64,000 nt of DNA from contig CAUUGH010000004.1 of the NCBI GenBank assembly GCA_963544755.1, forward strand, positions 13,422 through 77,421, in the 5' to 3' direction. This DNA is from Selenomonas sp963544755. GTDB lineage: Bacteria > Bacillota > Negativicutes > Selenomonadales > Selenomonadaceae. The translations under genes and the position numbers were made by a program. Positions 7,096 through 15,848 of this stretch are shown piece by piece; positions within the stretch are counted from its first letter, which is position 1, and each line of letters begins with the position of its first letter. The notes below the pieces were generated by a model. That model ran no database searches and was not told the origin of the DNA. It was given only the letters and a program-made list of their open reading frames with translations.

Positions 7096-7838
7096 TACCA
7101 TTTGGCTTTTGGCCGGTCTTTCGGCGTGAAATGGCGATGCTTTTGCATCGCATCGGCGGCTTAGGCTACCTCTTTTCAGGGTTGCTCTTTCCGATGATCT
7201 ATCTTCTGGCATTTGGCTGGGGGCTTGGCGATGCTGTCGAAGTCACGGGCGGCTACATCGCCTATCTGGCAAAAGGGATGCTCGCCATCACAGTCATGAT
7301 GAACAGCTTTCAACAGACGGCGATCTCTGTAAGCGGCGCACGCTTTTATTACCGTACATTTTCCGTGCTGCGCTTAAGTCCCGTCAGCGATTCTTCTATC
7401 GTTTTCGGCATCGCTCTTGCCGGCGCCTTGCGTGCGATATTTGCCGGTATGGCAGTTTTTTTCGCTGCGTGGCTCTTTTTCGGCATCCGCCTTATCGCGC
7501 TGCCGGGCTTTTTAGGACTTCTTCTTACGGCGTTTTGCTTTGCGGCGTTTGGCGTTGCCGTCGGGCTTTTTATTCGAGGGCAAGAGCAATTTTCCGTCAT
7601 TGTAAACTTTTTTATCACGCCGATGACATTTTTCTGCGGCTCTTTTTTTCCTATCGCCAACCTGCCTGAGATTGTGCGTCGGCTCGTTACACTTTTGCCG
7701 CTTGCACATACGAATGCACTTTTACAAGCAGACGGCTGGGGCGATGGCACTGTATTTTCCTTGCTGCTATTGGCGTTTTTGACGGCGCTTGCCTTTTTTT
7801 GGGGCATATGGCGCATGAGACGCTATCAAGAGTTTTAA
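7092..7838 (+). CDS. ABC-2 type exporter permease
   Basis: A 248-residue membrane protein with six predicted hydrophobic segments. Near residue 175 it has the family-like FFITPMTFFCGSFFPIANLP pattern of ABC-2 permeases, where the loop after TM5 ends in P.xNLP. It pairs with the ATPase immediately upstream (ATGA overlap) to form an exporter. The next gene is the periplasmic binding protein of the importer, 103 bp on, with a copy of the dispersed repeat in between. An exporter nested between the importer ATPase and its binding protein is unusual. Confidence 0.88.
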   Translation: MIPFGFWPVFRREMAMLLHRIGGLGYLFSGLLFPMIYLLAFGWGLGDAVEVTGGYIAYLAKGMLAITVMMNSFQQTAISVSGARFYYRTFSVLRLSPVSDSSIVFGIALAGALRAIFAGMAVFFAAWLFFGIRLIALPGFLGLLLTAFCFAAFGVAVGLFIRGQEQFSVIVNFFITPMTFFCGSFFPIANLPEIVRRLVTLLPLAHTNALLQADGWGDGTVFSLLLLAFLTALAFFWGIWRMRRYQEF

Positions 7839-7844
7839 GAAGCC

Positions 7845-7908
7845 GCATGATAAATAAAGCCGCCTATTTGCAAAAATCGGGGCGATGTCATTTTATCAGT
7901 GTTTTCGG
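7845..7908. repeat. Dispersed palindromic repeat, short type, within the iron operon
   Basis: Left end CATGATAAATAAAG and right end CATTTTATCAGTGTTTTC flank an inner GCCGCC / GGGGCGA pair. It lies between the ABC-2 permease and binding protein genes, so it would be transcribed as a hairpin. Confidence 0.7.
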
Positions 7909-7941
7909 AAGTTTTCTGTTTTTATATTGAGGAGGTTTTTT

Positions 7942-8892
7942 ATGCGAAAATTTGGTATCATCGCAGCGATCTTTTGTCTGGTAGCAGCCGGCATTTTTGT
8001 CCTCATGCCGCGCGCACAAGAAGCATCAAAGCCGCAAGCGTTGGTCGTAAAAGACAGCGTCGATAGAGAGGTCAGCCTGCCGGCGCACCCTGAGCGCGTC
8101 GTCATCTTAAACGCCTCAAATCTTGATCTTTTCGTGGCAGCCGGCGGCGCAGACCGTATCGTCGGTAAGCCAAGCTCACAGGCATTGTCGCCAACCGTCG
8201 TAGAAAAGACGGCAAAAGCCGAAGAAGTCGGTGCCATTCACCAACCGAACGTCGAAAAAATCATTTCCTTAAAGCCCGATCTTGTCATCGGTACGAATGT
8301 ACCTTTTCATATCGACTTAGATACGACGCTTAGTAAACTTGGCATACCCCTTTATATTCAAGCCTTAGATGATATACCATCGCTTTTTAATGCGCTTAGC
8401 TTGTATGGAAAGTTAACTGGCGATGAAAAAGTCGCCGAAAAGCAGGCAAAGCTGATAAAAGATAAGATGGCAGAAATCGAAAAACGCGCCGCAGGTAAAA
8501 AGCCGCCGAAAAGCCTTTTGGTCTTTGGCTCGCCCGAAAGCTTTAACATGGGCACGGCAAAATGCTTCACAGGCGGTCTTATAGAGCTTTTAGGCGGCGG
8601 CAACATAGCTGATAAAGCAACAGGCGACGGTGCTTATTTGCCGCTTTCTATGGAATTTGTAGCGCGTGAAAATCCCACGGTGATTTTTGCCATTGTCCAT
8701 GGCCCTGCCGAAACGCTAGAGCCGAAGATGCGCCGCGATCTACAGGAAAATGGCGCGTGGGCAGATGTTGATGCCGTAAAAAATGGGCGCGTCTACGTTC
8801 TGCCGTTTGACCTTTTCGCCATCAATCCCGGCATACGTGCGGCAGATGCGCTCGACGTGCTTGCTGACATCATGTATCCAAAAGAAAAGTAA
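7942..8892 (+). CDS. Periplasmic iron-complex/cobalamin binding protein (TroA/FecB-like)
   Basis: A 316-residue substrate-binding protein. Residues 1-25 are a signal sequence (MRKF, then a hydrophobic run to FVLMPRA) with no lipobox cysteine, as expected for a soluble periplasmic protein in a diderm. The two lobes show the class III pattern: PERVVILNASNLDL, ISLKPDLVIGT and, after the linker helix, LGGGNIADKATGDGA and AINPGIRAADALDVLADIM. It would capture the substrate after outer-membrane uptake and deliver it to the FecCD permease. The start follows GAGGAGG at 8 bases; the frame upstream is repeat DNA. Confidence 0.88.
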   Translation: MRKFGIIAAIFCLVAAGIFVLMPRAQEASKPQALVVKDSVDREVSLPAHPERVVILNASNLDLFVAAGGADRIVGKPSSQALSPTVVEKTAKAEEVGAIHQPNVEKIISLKPDLVIGTNVPFHIDLDTTLSKLGIPLYIQALDDIPSLFNALSLYGKLTGDEKVAEKQAKLIKDKMAEIEKRAAGKKPPKSLLVFGSPESFNMGTAKCFTGGLIELLGGGNIADKATGDGAYLPLSMEFVARENPTVIFAIVHGPAETLEPKMRRDLQENGAWADVDAVKNGRVYVLPFDLFAINPGIRAADALDVLADIMYPKEK

Positions 8893-8928
8893 ACTCCTGT
8901 ATTTGATAAACTTTGAGGAGAAAGAGCA

Positions 8929-10902
8929 ATGCTACAAAAGATCAAAAGAAAAAAGAGCCTGCTGCTGACGGCGGTCATTTTAGCGGCGACGAGCGTACCT
9001 TCCTATGCGGCAGAAAAAAAGCCGGAAAAAGAAAAGATAAAAACTGATGCCGTCGTCGTTACAGCATCAAGAACAGAGCAGGAAGTAAAAGAAACGCCGA
9101 CAAGTGTTGAAGTAATTACCGGAAAAGACATCGAAAGGCTAGGCGCAGAATCCGTGCTGCAAGCATTGCAGCTTGCCCTTGGTCTGGATTTAACAGAAAC
9201 GGGCATGGTAGGTAATCAAGTTTCTATTCGTGGCGCGAAGACGAATCAAACCTTGCTGCTCATTGACGGGCGGCGTGTGCGCTCGGAAGATACCGGCTCT
9301 ACGATGAACTTTTATGAACTTGAGCGCATCAATATAGACGATGTTGAGCGCATCGAAATCGTGCGCGGCGCGGCAAGCTCTCTTTACGGCTCGGAAGCCT
9401 TAGGCGGCGTTATCAACATCATTCGCAAGAAGACAGATGAGCAAAAGACGACTCTTACGGTAGACTTTACGAGTCGGCGCAAAGATAGCGGCATCCGCTA
9501 CGATGCGGGAAAGCACGGCAAGTGGAATCTTTCGACAAGCTTTAAGGTAGCAGACTATCGCGAACGAGATATTGGCGATATAAGTAATCAGTACGGCAAA
9601 AGATATTTCTTTAATATTGAAGGCCGCATGGATATGGCAAAAGATAAGGAACTTGATGTTTTTGCAGACTACATGAAAGAAGATCTCTATGCTAAAGAAC
9701 GCTTGCAGCAAGGTGCAGATTATGAGCACTTGAGTTTTTCTACATGCATCAAGTATAAAGTAAGCGATAAGCGCGGAGATTATGAATCGCAGTTTTATTA
9801 CACGCGCTTTCATAAAGATCAAGAAAGGCATTATAGACCTACAGGTAAATTTGTCGGCTTCGACGATATGACATTTGACTCTTTGATTTTCGATGCCAGA
9901 CGCTCCATGCAGCTAACTAAAGAACATCTGCTGACCTATGGCGGCGAATATCGTAAAGAAGATTATGAAAGCACACGCCTAAAAGGCAAAGGCTTCATTA
10001 CGCGCAAAGGCATTACCGATCCGCTTGGTCAAAATTCTGTAAATTACACGGCGCTTTATGTGCAAGACGAGTGGCTCTTAAATCCTAATTGGCTGCTTAT
10101 CCCGTCGCTGCGCTTGGATCATAGCAGCGCTTTTGGCAGCAAAGTGACGGGCAAGATAGCTGCGACGTATAAACTTAATAAAAATTTGCGTTTTAAGGCG
10201 AACTTTGGCACAGCGTACCGTGCGCCAACTACAAGCGAACTTTACCTTGATTGGGACGGTATGCCGACCGGCGGCAGAAATAAACTGTGGCTGCACGGTA
10301 ATCCCGATCTAAAGCCGGAAACAGCGCTGAATTTTGACTTAAGTTTTGAAATGGAAAAGGACAAGACCTTTGCCAAGATAACATACTTTAACAATAGAGT
10401 CAGCGATATGATAAATGGCGTCTTTAGCCACGTTACGATGACGCCGGGGCATCCTCCGACGCCAACTATGCACATAAGATACAAAAACGAGCCGGAAGTG
10501 ACGCTGCAGGGAATTGAATTAGAAGCCAGACAAGCTTTAGGCGAGGGCTTTTTACTGCGTGGTACATACACCTATCTTGATGCGCGCGACAATAATCATG
10601 TGCGCTTATTTGGTCGACCATATCATAAGGCAAGCCTGCAACTTGGCTATGAAGATGTAGAAAATGGCTGGGACGCGCTTTTTTGGAGCGATTGGACAGT
10701 CGGCTATCTCTATGAGGAGGCGGTCGGCAGAAAAAAAGTCGTAAAAGAGACTTCGCCTAGCATAGTAAACCTTGTCATACATAAAAAAATAAATGATCAT
10801 TTCAGCGCGTACTTAGGCATAGATAATCTTCTTGATACATATGATGATACACTTTCCTATAATGGTAGAATTTGGCGCGGCGGCGTCCGAATGACGTTTT
10901 AA
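8929..10902 (+). CDS. TonB-dependent outer-membrane receptor, paralog 1
   Basis: A 657-residue receptor of the CirA/FepA/BtuB-like class. It has a signal peptide ending SYAAE (about 1-28), a TonB-box-like DAVVVTAS (about 40-47), and a plug domain through about residue 165 with SIRGAKTNQTLLLIDGRR and IEIVRGAASSLYGSEA. A 22-strand beta-barrel follows, with the closing RIWRGGVRMTF ending in Phe. Such proteins bring siderophores, heme or vitamin B12 across the outer membrane using TonB energy; tonB/exbBD are not in the window. It starts 36 bp after the binding protein gene behind GAGGAG. Two close paralogs follow. Confidence 0.93.
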   Translation: MLQKIKRKKSLLLTAVILAATSVPSYAAEKKPEKEKIKTDAVVVTASRTEQEVKETPTSVEVITGKDIERLGAESVLQALQLALGLDLTETGMVGNQVSIRGAKTNQTLLLIDGRRVRSEDTGSTMNFYELERINIDDVERIEIVRGAASSLYGSEALGGVINIIRKKTDEQKTTLTVDFTSRRKDSGIRYDAGKHGKWNLSTSFKVADYRERDIGDISNQYGKRYFFNIEGRMDMAKDKELDVFADYMKEDLYAKERLQQGADYEHLSFSTCIKYKVSDKRGDYESQFYYTRFHKDQERHYRPTGKFVGFDDMTFDSLIFDARRSMQLTKEHLLTYGGEYRKEDYESTRLKGKGFITRKGITDPLGQNSVNYTALYVQDEWLLNPNWLLIPSLRLDHSSAFGSKVTGKIAATYKLNKNLRFKANFGTAYRAPTTSELYLDWDGMPTGGRNKLWLHGNPDLKPETALNFDLSFEMEKDKTFAKITYFNNRVSDMINGVFSHVTMTPGHPPTPTMHIRYKNEPEVTLQGIELEARQALGEGFLLRGTYTYLDARDNNHVRLFGRPYHKASLQLGYEDVENGWDALFWSDWTVGYLYEEAVGRKKVVKETSPSIVNLVIHKKINDHFSAYLGIDNLLDTYDDTLSYNGRIWRGGVRMTF

Positions 10903-10917
10903 GGAGGAAAATGAGCA

Positions 10918-12867
10918 ATGCTACAAAAGATCAAAAGAAAAAAGAGCCTACTGCTGACGGCGGTCATTTTAGCGGCGACGAGCGTACCTTCCTATGCGGC
11001 AGAAAAAAAGCCGGAAAAAGAAAAGATAAAAACTGATGCCGTCGTCGTTACAGCATCAAGAACAGAGCAGGAAGTAAAAGAAACGCCGACCGCCGTCGAA
11101 GTCATCACGCGAAAAGACATCGAAAAGATGGGCGCAGAATCCTTAAGGCAGGCATTGCAGCTCGCCTTTGGTCTTGATATGCTGGAAAACAGCATGGTGG
11201 GCAACAATGTTTCTATTCGCGGCGCGATGACGAATCAAACCTTGATCCTCATCGACGGGCGGCGTGTGCGCTCGGAAGATACCGGCTCTACGATGAATTT
11301 TTACGAGCTTGATCGCATCAATATGGACGATGTCGAGCGCATCGAAATCGTGCGCGGCGCGGCAAGCTCTCTTTACGGCTCGGAAGCCGTCGGCGGCGTT
11401 ATCAACATCATTCGTAAGAAATTAGGTGAGCAAAAGACATCGGTTACGACAGATTGGACAAGCTACCGTAAAGACGGCGGCATTCGCTACGATGCGGGAA
11501 AGCATGGCAAGTGGAATCTTGCGGCAAGCTTTAAGGTAACAGATTATCGCCAAAGCGGCGTAGATGTCTCAAGCACCTATGGCAAGAAAAATTACTTTCA
11601 CATCGAAGGCAGTATGGATGTGGCAGCAGATAAGTACCTTGATGTTTTTGTAGACTATCTAAAAGAAGATCTCCACGATAAAGGCGTTAGCTACAGCCGA
11701 AGAAGACCACCTATTTATTATAAGTCAAACAACGATCATACCCGTTTTTCTACAGGTGTTAAATATAAAGGAAGCGATAAGCGCGGCGACTATGAGATGC
11801 AAGTTTATTACACGCGCTTTAATAAAGATCGCAATCAAAGAAATAGATTCAGCAATAAGCTGCTAAATTTCGACGATATGACATTTAACTCTTTGATTTT
11901 CGATGCCAGACGCTCCATGCAGCTAACTAAAGATCATCTGCTGACCTATGGCGGCGAATATCGTAAAGAAGACTATGAAAGCACACGCATCACGGGCAAC
12001 GGGGCGACAAAACCGCTACATAGAGAAGGTATAGATGCCTTGCTTGGCAAAAGCACTGTAAAATATACGGCGCTTTATGTGCAAGACGAGTGGCTCTTAA
12101 GTCCTGATTGGCTGCTTATTCCGTCACTGCGCTTTGATCATAGCAGCTCTTTTGGTGGCAAGGTGACGGGAAAACTAGCTACGACGTACAAAATCAATAA
12201 AGATCTGCGCTTTAAGGCAAATATCGGCACAGCGTATCGGGCGCCGACGGCAAGTGAATTGTATCTTGATTGGCCGGGTATGGGGCCAAGGACAATCCTC
12301 AAGGGTAATCCCAACCTCAAGCCGGAAACGGCGCTGAATTTTGATTTGGGCTTTGAGTTTGAAAAAGGAAAAACCTTTGCTAAGGCCACCTATTTTCATA
12401 ACAAAGTCGATGATATGATCGCTACGGATTATTCTATTGATTATGTCAAGCGAATCATGACGATATTTCATGTAAACAAAAAAGAGGCGGTATTACAAGG
12501 TGTAGAGCTTGAGGTCAAGCAAAAGCTTGGACACGGCTTTTCACTAAGAGGGCTATATAACTACCTCGATGCGCGTGACGGTAAAAACGAGCGTATTCCA
12601 GGCGGCGCCTATCACACGGTAAGTATGCAGCTAGGCTACGAAGATGAGCAAAATGGCTGGGACGCAACACTTTGGAACAACTGGCTGGCAGGCTACTACT
12701 TGCAAAAGAAGGACTATGCCATCAGCACCTTAAACTTCGTTGTCAGCAAGAAGCTAGATGATCGCTTCAGCGCTTACTTAGGCGTTGATAACATTTTAGA
12801 CGTATATAGCGATGAATTTGCCTATGATGGCAGAATTTGGCGCGGCGGCGTCCGTATGACGTTTTAA
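10918..12867 (+). CDS. TonB-dependent outer-membrane receptor, paralog 2
   Basis: A 649-residue receptor whose first 60 or so residues are almost identical to paralog 1, including the signal peptide and the DAVVVTASRTEQEVKETPT segment. The plug and much of the periplasmic-facing barrel are similar, while surface-loop regions differ, for instance around residues 250-275 and 505-530. It ends in the same RGGVRMTF. The 15-bp gap before it (AGGAGGAAAATGAGCA) is repeated before paralog 3, showing tandem duplication. A stretch at 11871-11988 is nearly identical to 9861-9978, which suggests gene conversion. Probably a related but different ligand. Confidence 0.93.
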   Translation: MLQKIKRKKSLLLTAVILAATSVPSYAAEKKPEKEKIKTDAVVVTASRTEQEVKETPTAVEVITRKDIEKMGAESLRQALQLAFGLDMLENSMVGNNVSIRGAMTNQTLILIDGRRVRSEDTGSTMNFYELDRINMDDVERIEIVRGAASSLYGSEAVGGVINIIRKKLGEQKTSVTTDWTSYRKDGGIRYDAGKHGKWNLAASFKVTDYRQSGVDVSSTYGKKNYFHIEGSMDVAADKYLDVFVDYLKEDLHDKGVSYSRRRPPIYYKSNNDHTRFSTGVKYKGSDKRGDYEMQVYYTRFNKDRNQRNRFSNKLLNFDDMTFNSLIFDARRSMQLTKDHLLTYGGEYRKEDYESTRITGNGATKPLHREGIDALLGKSTVKYTALYVQDEWLLSPDWLLIPSLRFDHSSSFGGKVTGKLATTYKINKDLRFKANIGTAYRAPTASELYLDWPGMGPRTILKGNPNLKPETALNFDLGFEFEKGKTFAKATYFHNKVDDMIATDYSIDYVKRIMTIFHVNKKEAVLQGVELEVKQKLGHGFSLRGLYNYLDARDGKNERIPGGAYHTVSMQLGYEDEQNGWDATLWNNWLAGYYLQKKDYAISTLNFVVSKKLDDRFSAYLGVDNILDVYSDEFAYDGRIWRGGVRMTF

Positions 12868-12882
12868 GGAGGAAAATGAGCA

Positions 12883-14829
12883 ATGCTGCAAAAAATTAAG
12901 AGAAAGAAAAGTCTGCTGCTGACGGCGGTCATTTTAGCGGCGACGAGCGTGCCTTCCTATGCGGCAGAAAAAAAGCAGGAAAAAGAAAAGATCAAGACGA
13001 GCGCTGTCGTTGTTACGGCATCAAAGACAGAGCAGGAAGTAAAAGAAACGCCGACCACCGTCGAAGTAATAACGCGCGAAGACATCGAAAAGATGGGCGC
13101 AGAATCTTTATACCAGGCATTGCAGCTTACTCTTGGCATGGATGTGATGGAAAAAGGCATCGGCAATAACCTTTCCATCCGCGGTATGCGAAATAATCAT
13201 ACGCTGCTTCTCGTCGACGGGCGGCGTGTGCGTACGGAGATAACGAATGATACGGCAAATGCCTATGAACTGGAACGCTTCAATATAGATGATGTCGAGC
13301 GCATCGAGATCGTACGCAGTGCAGCAAGCGCACTCTACGGCTCCGAAGCCTTAGGCGGTGTTGTAAACATCATTTTGAAAAAGCCCGGCAAAGAAAAAAC
13401 TGCCATCACGACGGATTGGACGAGCAGCCGTAAAGACGGCGGCATCCGCTACGATACGGGAAAGCATGGCAAGTGGAATCTTTCGGCAAGCTTTAAGAAC
13501 TCAGACTATCGCACGCTAGGCGACGAATCGCGCAGCAATCTGCACGGCAAAAAATATTTCTTTAATATCGAAGGTCGCATGGATCTAACCAAGGACAAAT
13601 ACCTCGATATTTTCGCAAATTATCTGGATGAAAAGCTCGACCAAAGAGAATATAGCATAAACCATGTAGATTATGTCAATAAGCGCCTATCGACGGGCAT
13701 CAAATATGCCGGACGCGACAAGCGCGGCGACTACGAAGCGCAAGTCTATTACACGCACTTTGACCGAAATCAAGAACAACGGTATGTCAACCATCCGAAA
13801 AAACCGGACGGAACGCTAAAAGACTTTGACGACATCACCTTTCGCTCATTGGTATTTGACGGTAGACGCTCCTTGCAAATGACGAAAGATCACCTGCTGA
13901 CCTTTGGCGGCGAATACCGCAAAGAAGACTATGAAGGCAGCCGCATCAAGGGCGGCAAATGGGTAACGCGTGAAGCTGTTAGAAAAAATTTCGGTGAAAA
14001 CTCGGAAAACTATGCCGCGCTCTATGTGCAAGATGAGTGGCTGGTAAATCCTAATTGGCTGATCATCCCGTCTTTGCGTCTTGATCACAGCAGCGCTTTC
14101 GGCAGCAAAGTGACCGGCAACTTTGGCACGACCTATAAGATCAACAAAAATCTGCGTTTTAAGACGAACATCGGCACGGCGTACCGTGTGCCGACAGCAC
14201 TCGAACGCTACTTTGACTGGGGAAATGGGGTCATACAGATCGACGGTAATCCCGATCTTAAGCCGGAAACCTCGCTAAATTTCGACCTCGGTTTTGAATG
14301 GGAAAAGGCAAAAACCTTTACCAAACTCACCTATTTCCACAACAAGGTAGAAAACCTGATCGTCACCAAAAATCTGCCGTCACCTCCCAAATACCACTCC
14401 GGCTACGAAAATGCGAACGAAGCGACGCTGCAAGGCATCGAGTGGGAAGTGCGCCAAGATCTTGGCAGCGGCTTTTTCCTGCGTGGACTCTACAGCTATT
14501 TAGATGCACACGATGACACCTATGACAGCCGTATCGTAGGGCGACCATATCATAAGGCAAGTTTGCAGCTTAGCTATGAAGATGAAAAAAATGGCTGGCA
14601 CGCGACGATCTGGAACGATTGGCTGGCGGGCTACTATTATATAGAACGCGTTGGCAGAAAAAATGTCGGTAAAAACGCTGCGATAAGCGTCTTGAATCTT
14701 GTCATCAACAAGAAAATCAGCGATACATTCAGCGCCTACCTCGGCATTGATAATATCTTTGAAGCTGATCACAAAAAACTTCCGCACGAAGGCAGAATCT
14801 GGCGCGGCGGCATCCACATGACGTTTTAA
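12883..14829 (+). CDS. TonB-dependent outer-membrane receptor, paralog 3
   Basis: A 648-residue receptor and the most diverged of the three. The signal peptide is the same except for small changes (EKKQEKEK), the TonB-box-like motif is SAVVVTAS, the plug has SIRGMRNNHTLLLVDGRR and IEIVRSAASALYGSEA, and the barrel ends RGGIHMTF. It is the last gene of the iron-uptake run and is followed by a strong terminator. The higher divergence outside the N-terminus suggests an older duplication than that between paralogs 1 and 2. The ligand is unknown. Confidence 0.93.
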   Translation: MLQKIKRKKSLLLTAVILAATSVPSYAAEKKQEKEKIKTSAVVVTASKTEQEVKETPTTVEVITREDIEKMGAESLYQALQLTLGMDVMEKGIGNNLSIRGMRNNHTLLLVDGRRVRTEITNDTANAYELERFNIDDVERIEIVRSAASALYGSEALGGVVNIILKKPGKEKTAITTDWTSSRKDGGIRYDTGKHGKWNLSASFKNSDYRTLGDESRSNLHGKKYFFNIEGRMDLTKDKYLDIFANYLDEKLDQREYSINHVDYVNKRLSTGIKYAGRDKRGDYEAQVYYTHFDRNQEQRYVNHPKKPDGTLKDFDDITFRSLVFDGRRSLQMTKDHLLTFGGEYRKEDYEGSRIKGGKWVTREAVRKNFGENSENYAALYVQDEWLVNPNWLIIPSLRLDHSSAFGSKVTGNFGTTYKINKNLRFKTNIGTAYRVPTALERYFDWGNGVIQIDGNPDLKPETSLNFDLGFEWEKAKTFTKLTYFHNKVENLIVTKNLPSPPKYHSGYENANEATLQGIEWEVRQDLGSGFFLRGLYSYLDAHDDTYDSRIVGRPYHKASLQLSYEDEKNGWHATIWNDWLAGYYYIERVGRKNVGKNAAISVLNLVINKKISDTFSAYLGIDNIFEADHKKLPHEGRIWRGGIHMTF

Positions 14830-14837
14830 AAACTACT

Positions 14838-14874
14838 CAAAAAGGCACCGGGCGAAAGCTTAGTGCCTTTTTTC
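14838..14874 (+). terminator. Intrinsic terminator of the iron-uptake operon
   Basis: AAAAAGGCAC / GTGCCTTTTTT with a 14-nt loop, 10 bp after the third receptor gene. Confidence 0.88.
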
Positions 14875-14877
14875 GTT

Positions 14878-14894
14878 GTAAACTACACGCACTT
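14878..14894. repeat. 17-bp direct repeat, copy 2
   Basis: GTAAACTACACGCACTT, identical to 4203-4219. It lies just past the terminator of the iron locus. Confidence 0.6.
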
Positions 14895-14978
14895 TTTATA
14901 TTTTACAGCAGGGAAATGGTGATAGATTGCGAATGAATAATAAATAAAGCAGCAAGCACAATACAGGGGGGGCTACTT

Positions 14979-15437
14979 ATGAAGAAAGTCATAGTCATAG
15001 GAGCAGATCATGCAGGCTATCCGCTGAAGCAATTTTTGCTTCGGCAACTGGAAAAAACCGGCTACGTTGTCGAAGATGCCGGAACAAATAGCGAAGAATC
15101 GTGCAATACACAGCCTTATGCCCAAAAAGTAGCAGAAGAAGTAGTAAAAGAGCAGGAAAAAGTCGGTATACTAATCTGTGGTACGGGAGCTGCCATGTGC
15201 ATGATGGCAAACAAAGTAAAAGGCGCACGCGCCGTTTTAGCACACGATCTTTTCACGGCGCGTATGACACGCACGCATAATGATGCTAATATCCTTTGCC
15301 TTGGGCAACGCATCATCGCCAATCACATGGCATTTGAGATCGTAAAGACATGGCTATCTTACGAGCCGTTAGGCGGCAAGTACGCCAAGCGGCGCGAAAG
15401 CATCGCCAAGTATGAAGAAGAGCATATGAACGCTTAA
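14979..15437 (+). CDS. rpiB: Ribose-5-phosphate isomerase B (RpiB/LacAB family)
   Basis: A 152-residue cytoplasmic enzyme interconverting ribose 5-phosphate and ribulose 5-phosphate in the non-oxidative pentose phosphate pathway. Family signatures are GADHAGYPLK near the N-terminus, the phosphate-binding ICGTGAAMCMMANK (about 66-79; most members read GTGIG), and HNDANILCLGQR. Length is normal. It stands alone with its own terminator. Allose or galactose isomerases of the same family cannot be excluded, but no sugar operon is next to it. Confidence 0.9.
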   Translation: MKKVIVIGADHAGYPLKQFLLRQLEKTGYVVEDAGTNSEESCNTQPYAQKVAEEVVKEQEKVGILICGTGAAMCMMANKVKGARAVLAHDLFTARMTRTHNDANILCLGQRIIANHMAFEIVKTWLSYEPLGGKYAKRRESIAKYEEEHMNA

Positions 15438-15508
15438 GGGATCACTGATAAATTTAGCCGGCCATCTGCAAAAAGCCGAGCGACTTTATTTTATCCGTGT
15501 TTTTTAGG
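15438..15508. repeat. Dispersed palindromic repeat, short type
   Basis: Left end ATCACTGATAAATTTAGCCGG, right end CGACTTTATTTTATCCGTG, with the inner CATCTGCAAAAA segment shared with the copies at 7845 and 44144. It begins right at the rpiB stop codon. Confidence 0.75.
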
Positions 15509-15565
15509 CTCGTTACTTTTCATGGAGCATTTGCTGATGTAGTTTTCATTTAGCTTGTCAGGTCT

Positions 15566-15593
15566 TTACCGCCCGGTCGGCGGCTTTTATTTT
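15566..15593 (+). terminator. Probable terminator downstream of rpiB
   Basis: CCGCC/GGCGG stem with a 5-nt loop, then CTTTTATTTT. Confidence 0.5.
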
Positions 15594-15610
15594 AAGTCGG
15601 CTCTTGCAAT

Positions 15611-15639
15611 TTGACACCTTTATACATTCATGCTAAACT
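15611..15639 (+). promoter_or_regulatory. Promoter of metA
   Basis: TTGACA, 17-nt spacer, TAAACT. Transcription would start near 15646, inside the left end of the palindromic repeat that fills the leader. No SAM riboswitch is visible. Confidence 0.75.
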
Positions 15640-15640
15640 A

Positions 15641-15802
15641 AGAAACCACTGATAAATTCAGCCATCTGTTTTTATGTAGCTACACTTTTTTCATCGTTAA
15701 CCAATCCTTGAAGTAGTGCCGCTACGCATCAGGCTTGTCTTTTCGATAAATATAGCGCAGATACGTAAAGCCAAGCGACTTCATTTTAGCAGTGCTTTCC
15801 TA
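15641..15802. repeat. Dispersed palindromic repeat, long type, in the metA leader
   Basis: About 162 bp with left end GAAACCACTGATAAATTCAGCC and right end CTTCATTTTAGCAGTGCTTTCC. The interior shares TCGATAAATATA and a CAGATACG segment with the copy at 24362. It lies between the metA promoter and the metA start codon. Confidence 0.75.
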
Positions 15803-15848
15803 AACCACGATTGCGGCTGGTTTTGCTTTTAGAAAGCGAGGCGGTTTC

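Noticed and set aside
4516..14829. Complete mobile element or genomic island for the iron locus
   Set aside because: No integrase, transposase or tRNA junction is seen. Only a short direct repeat brackets it, so I report that repeat alone.
15641..15848. SAM riboswitch or T-box in the metA leader
   Set aside because: No SAM-riboswitch core or T-box sequence is visible; the leader is filled by the dispersed repeat.
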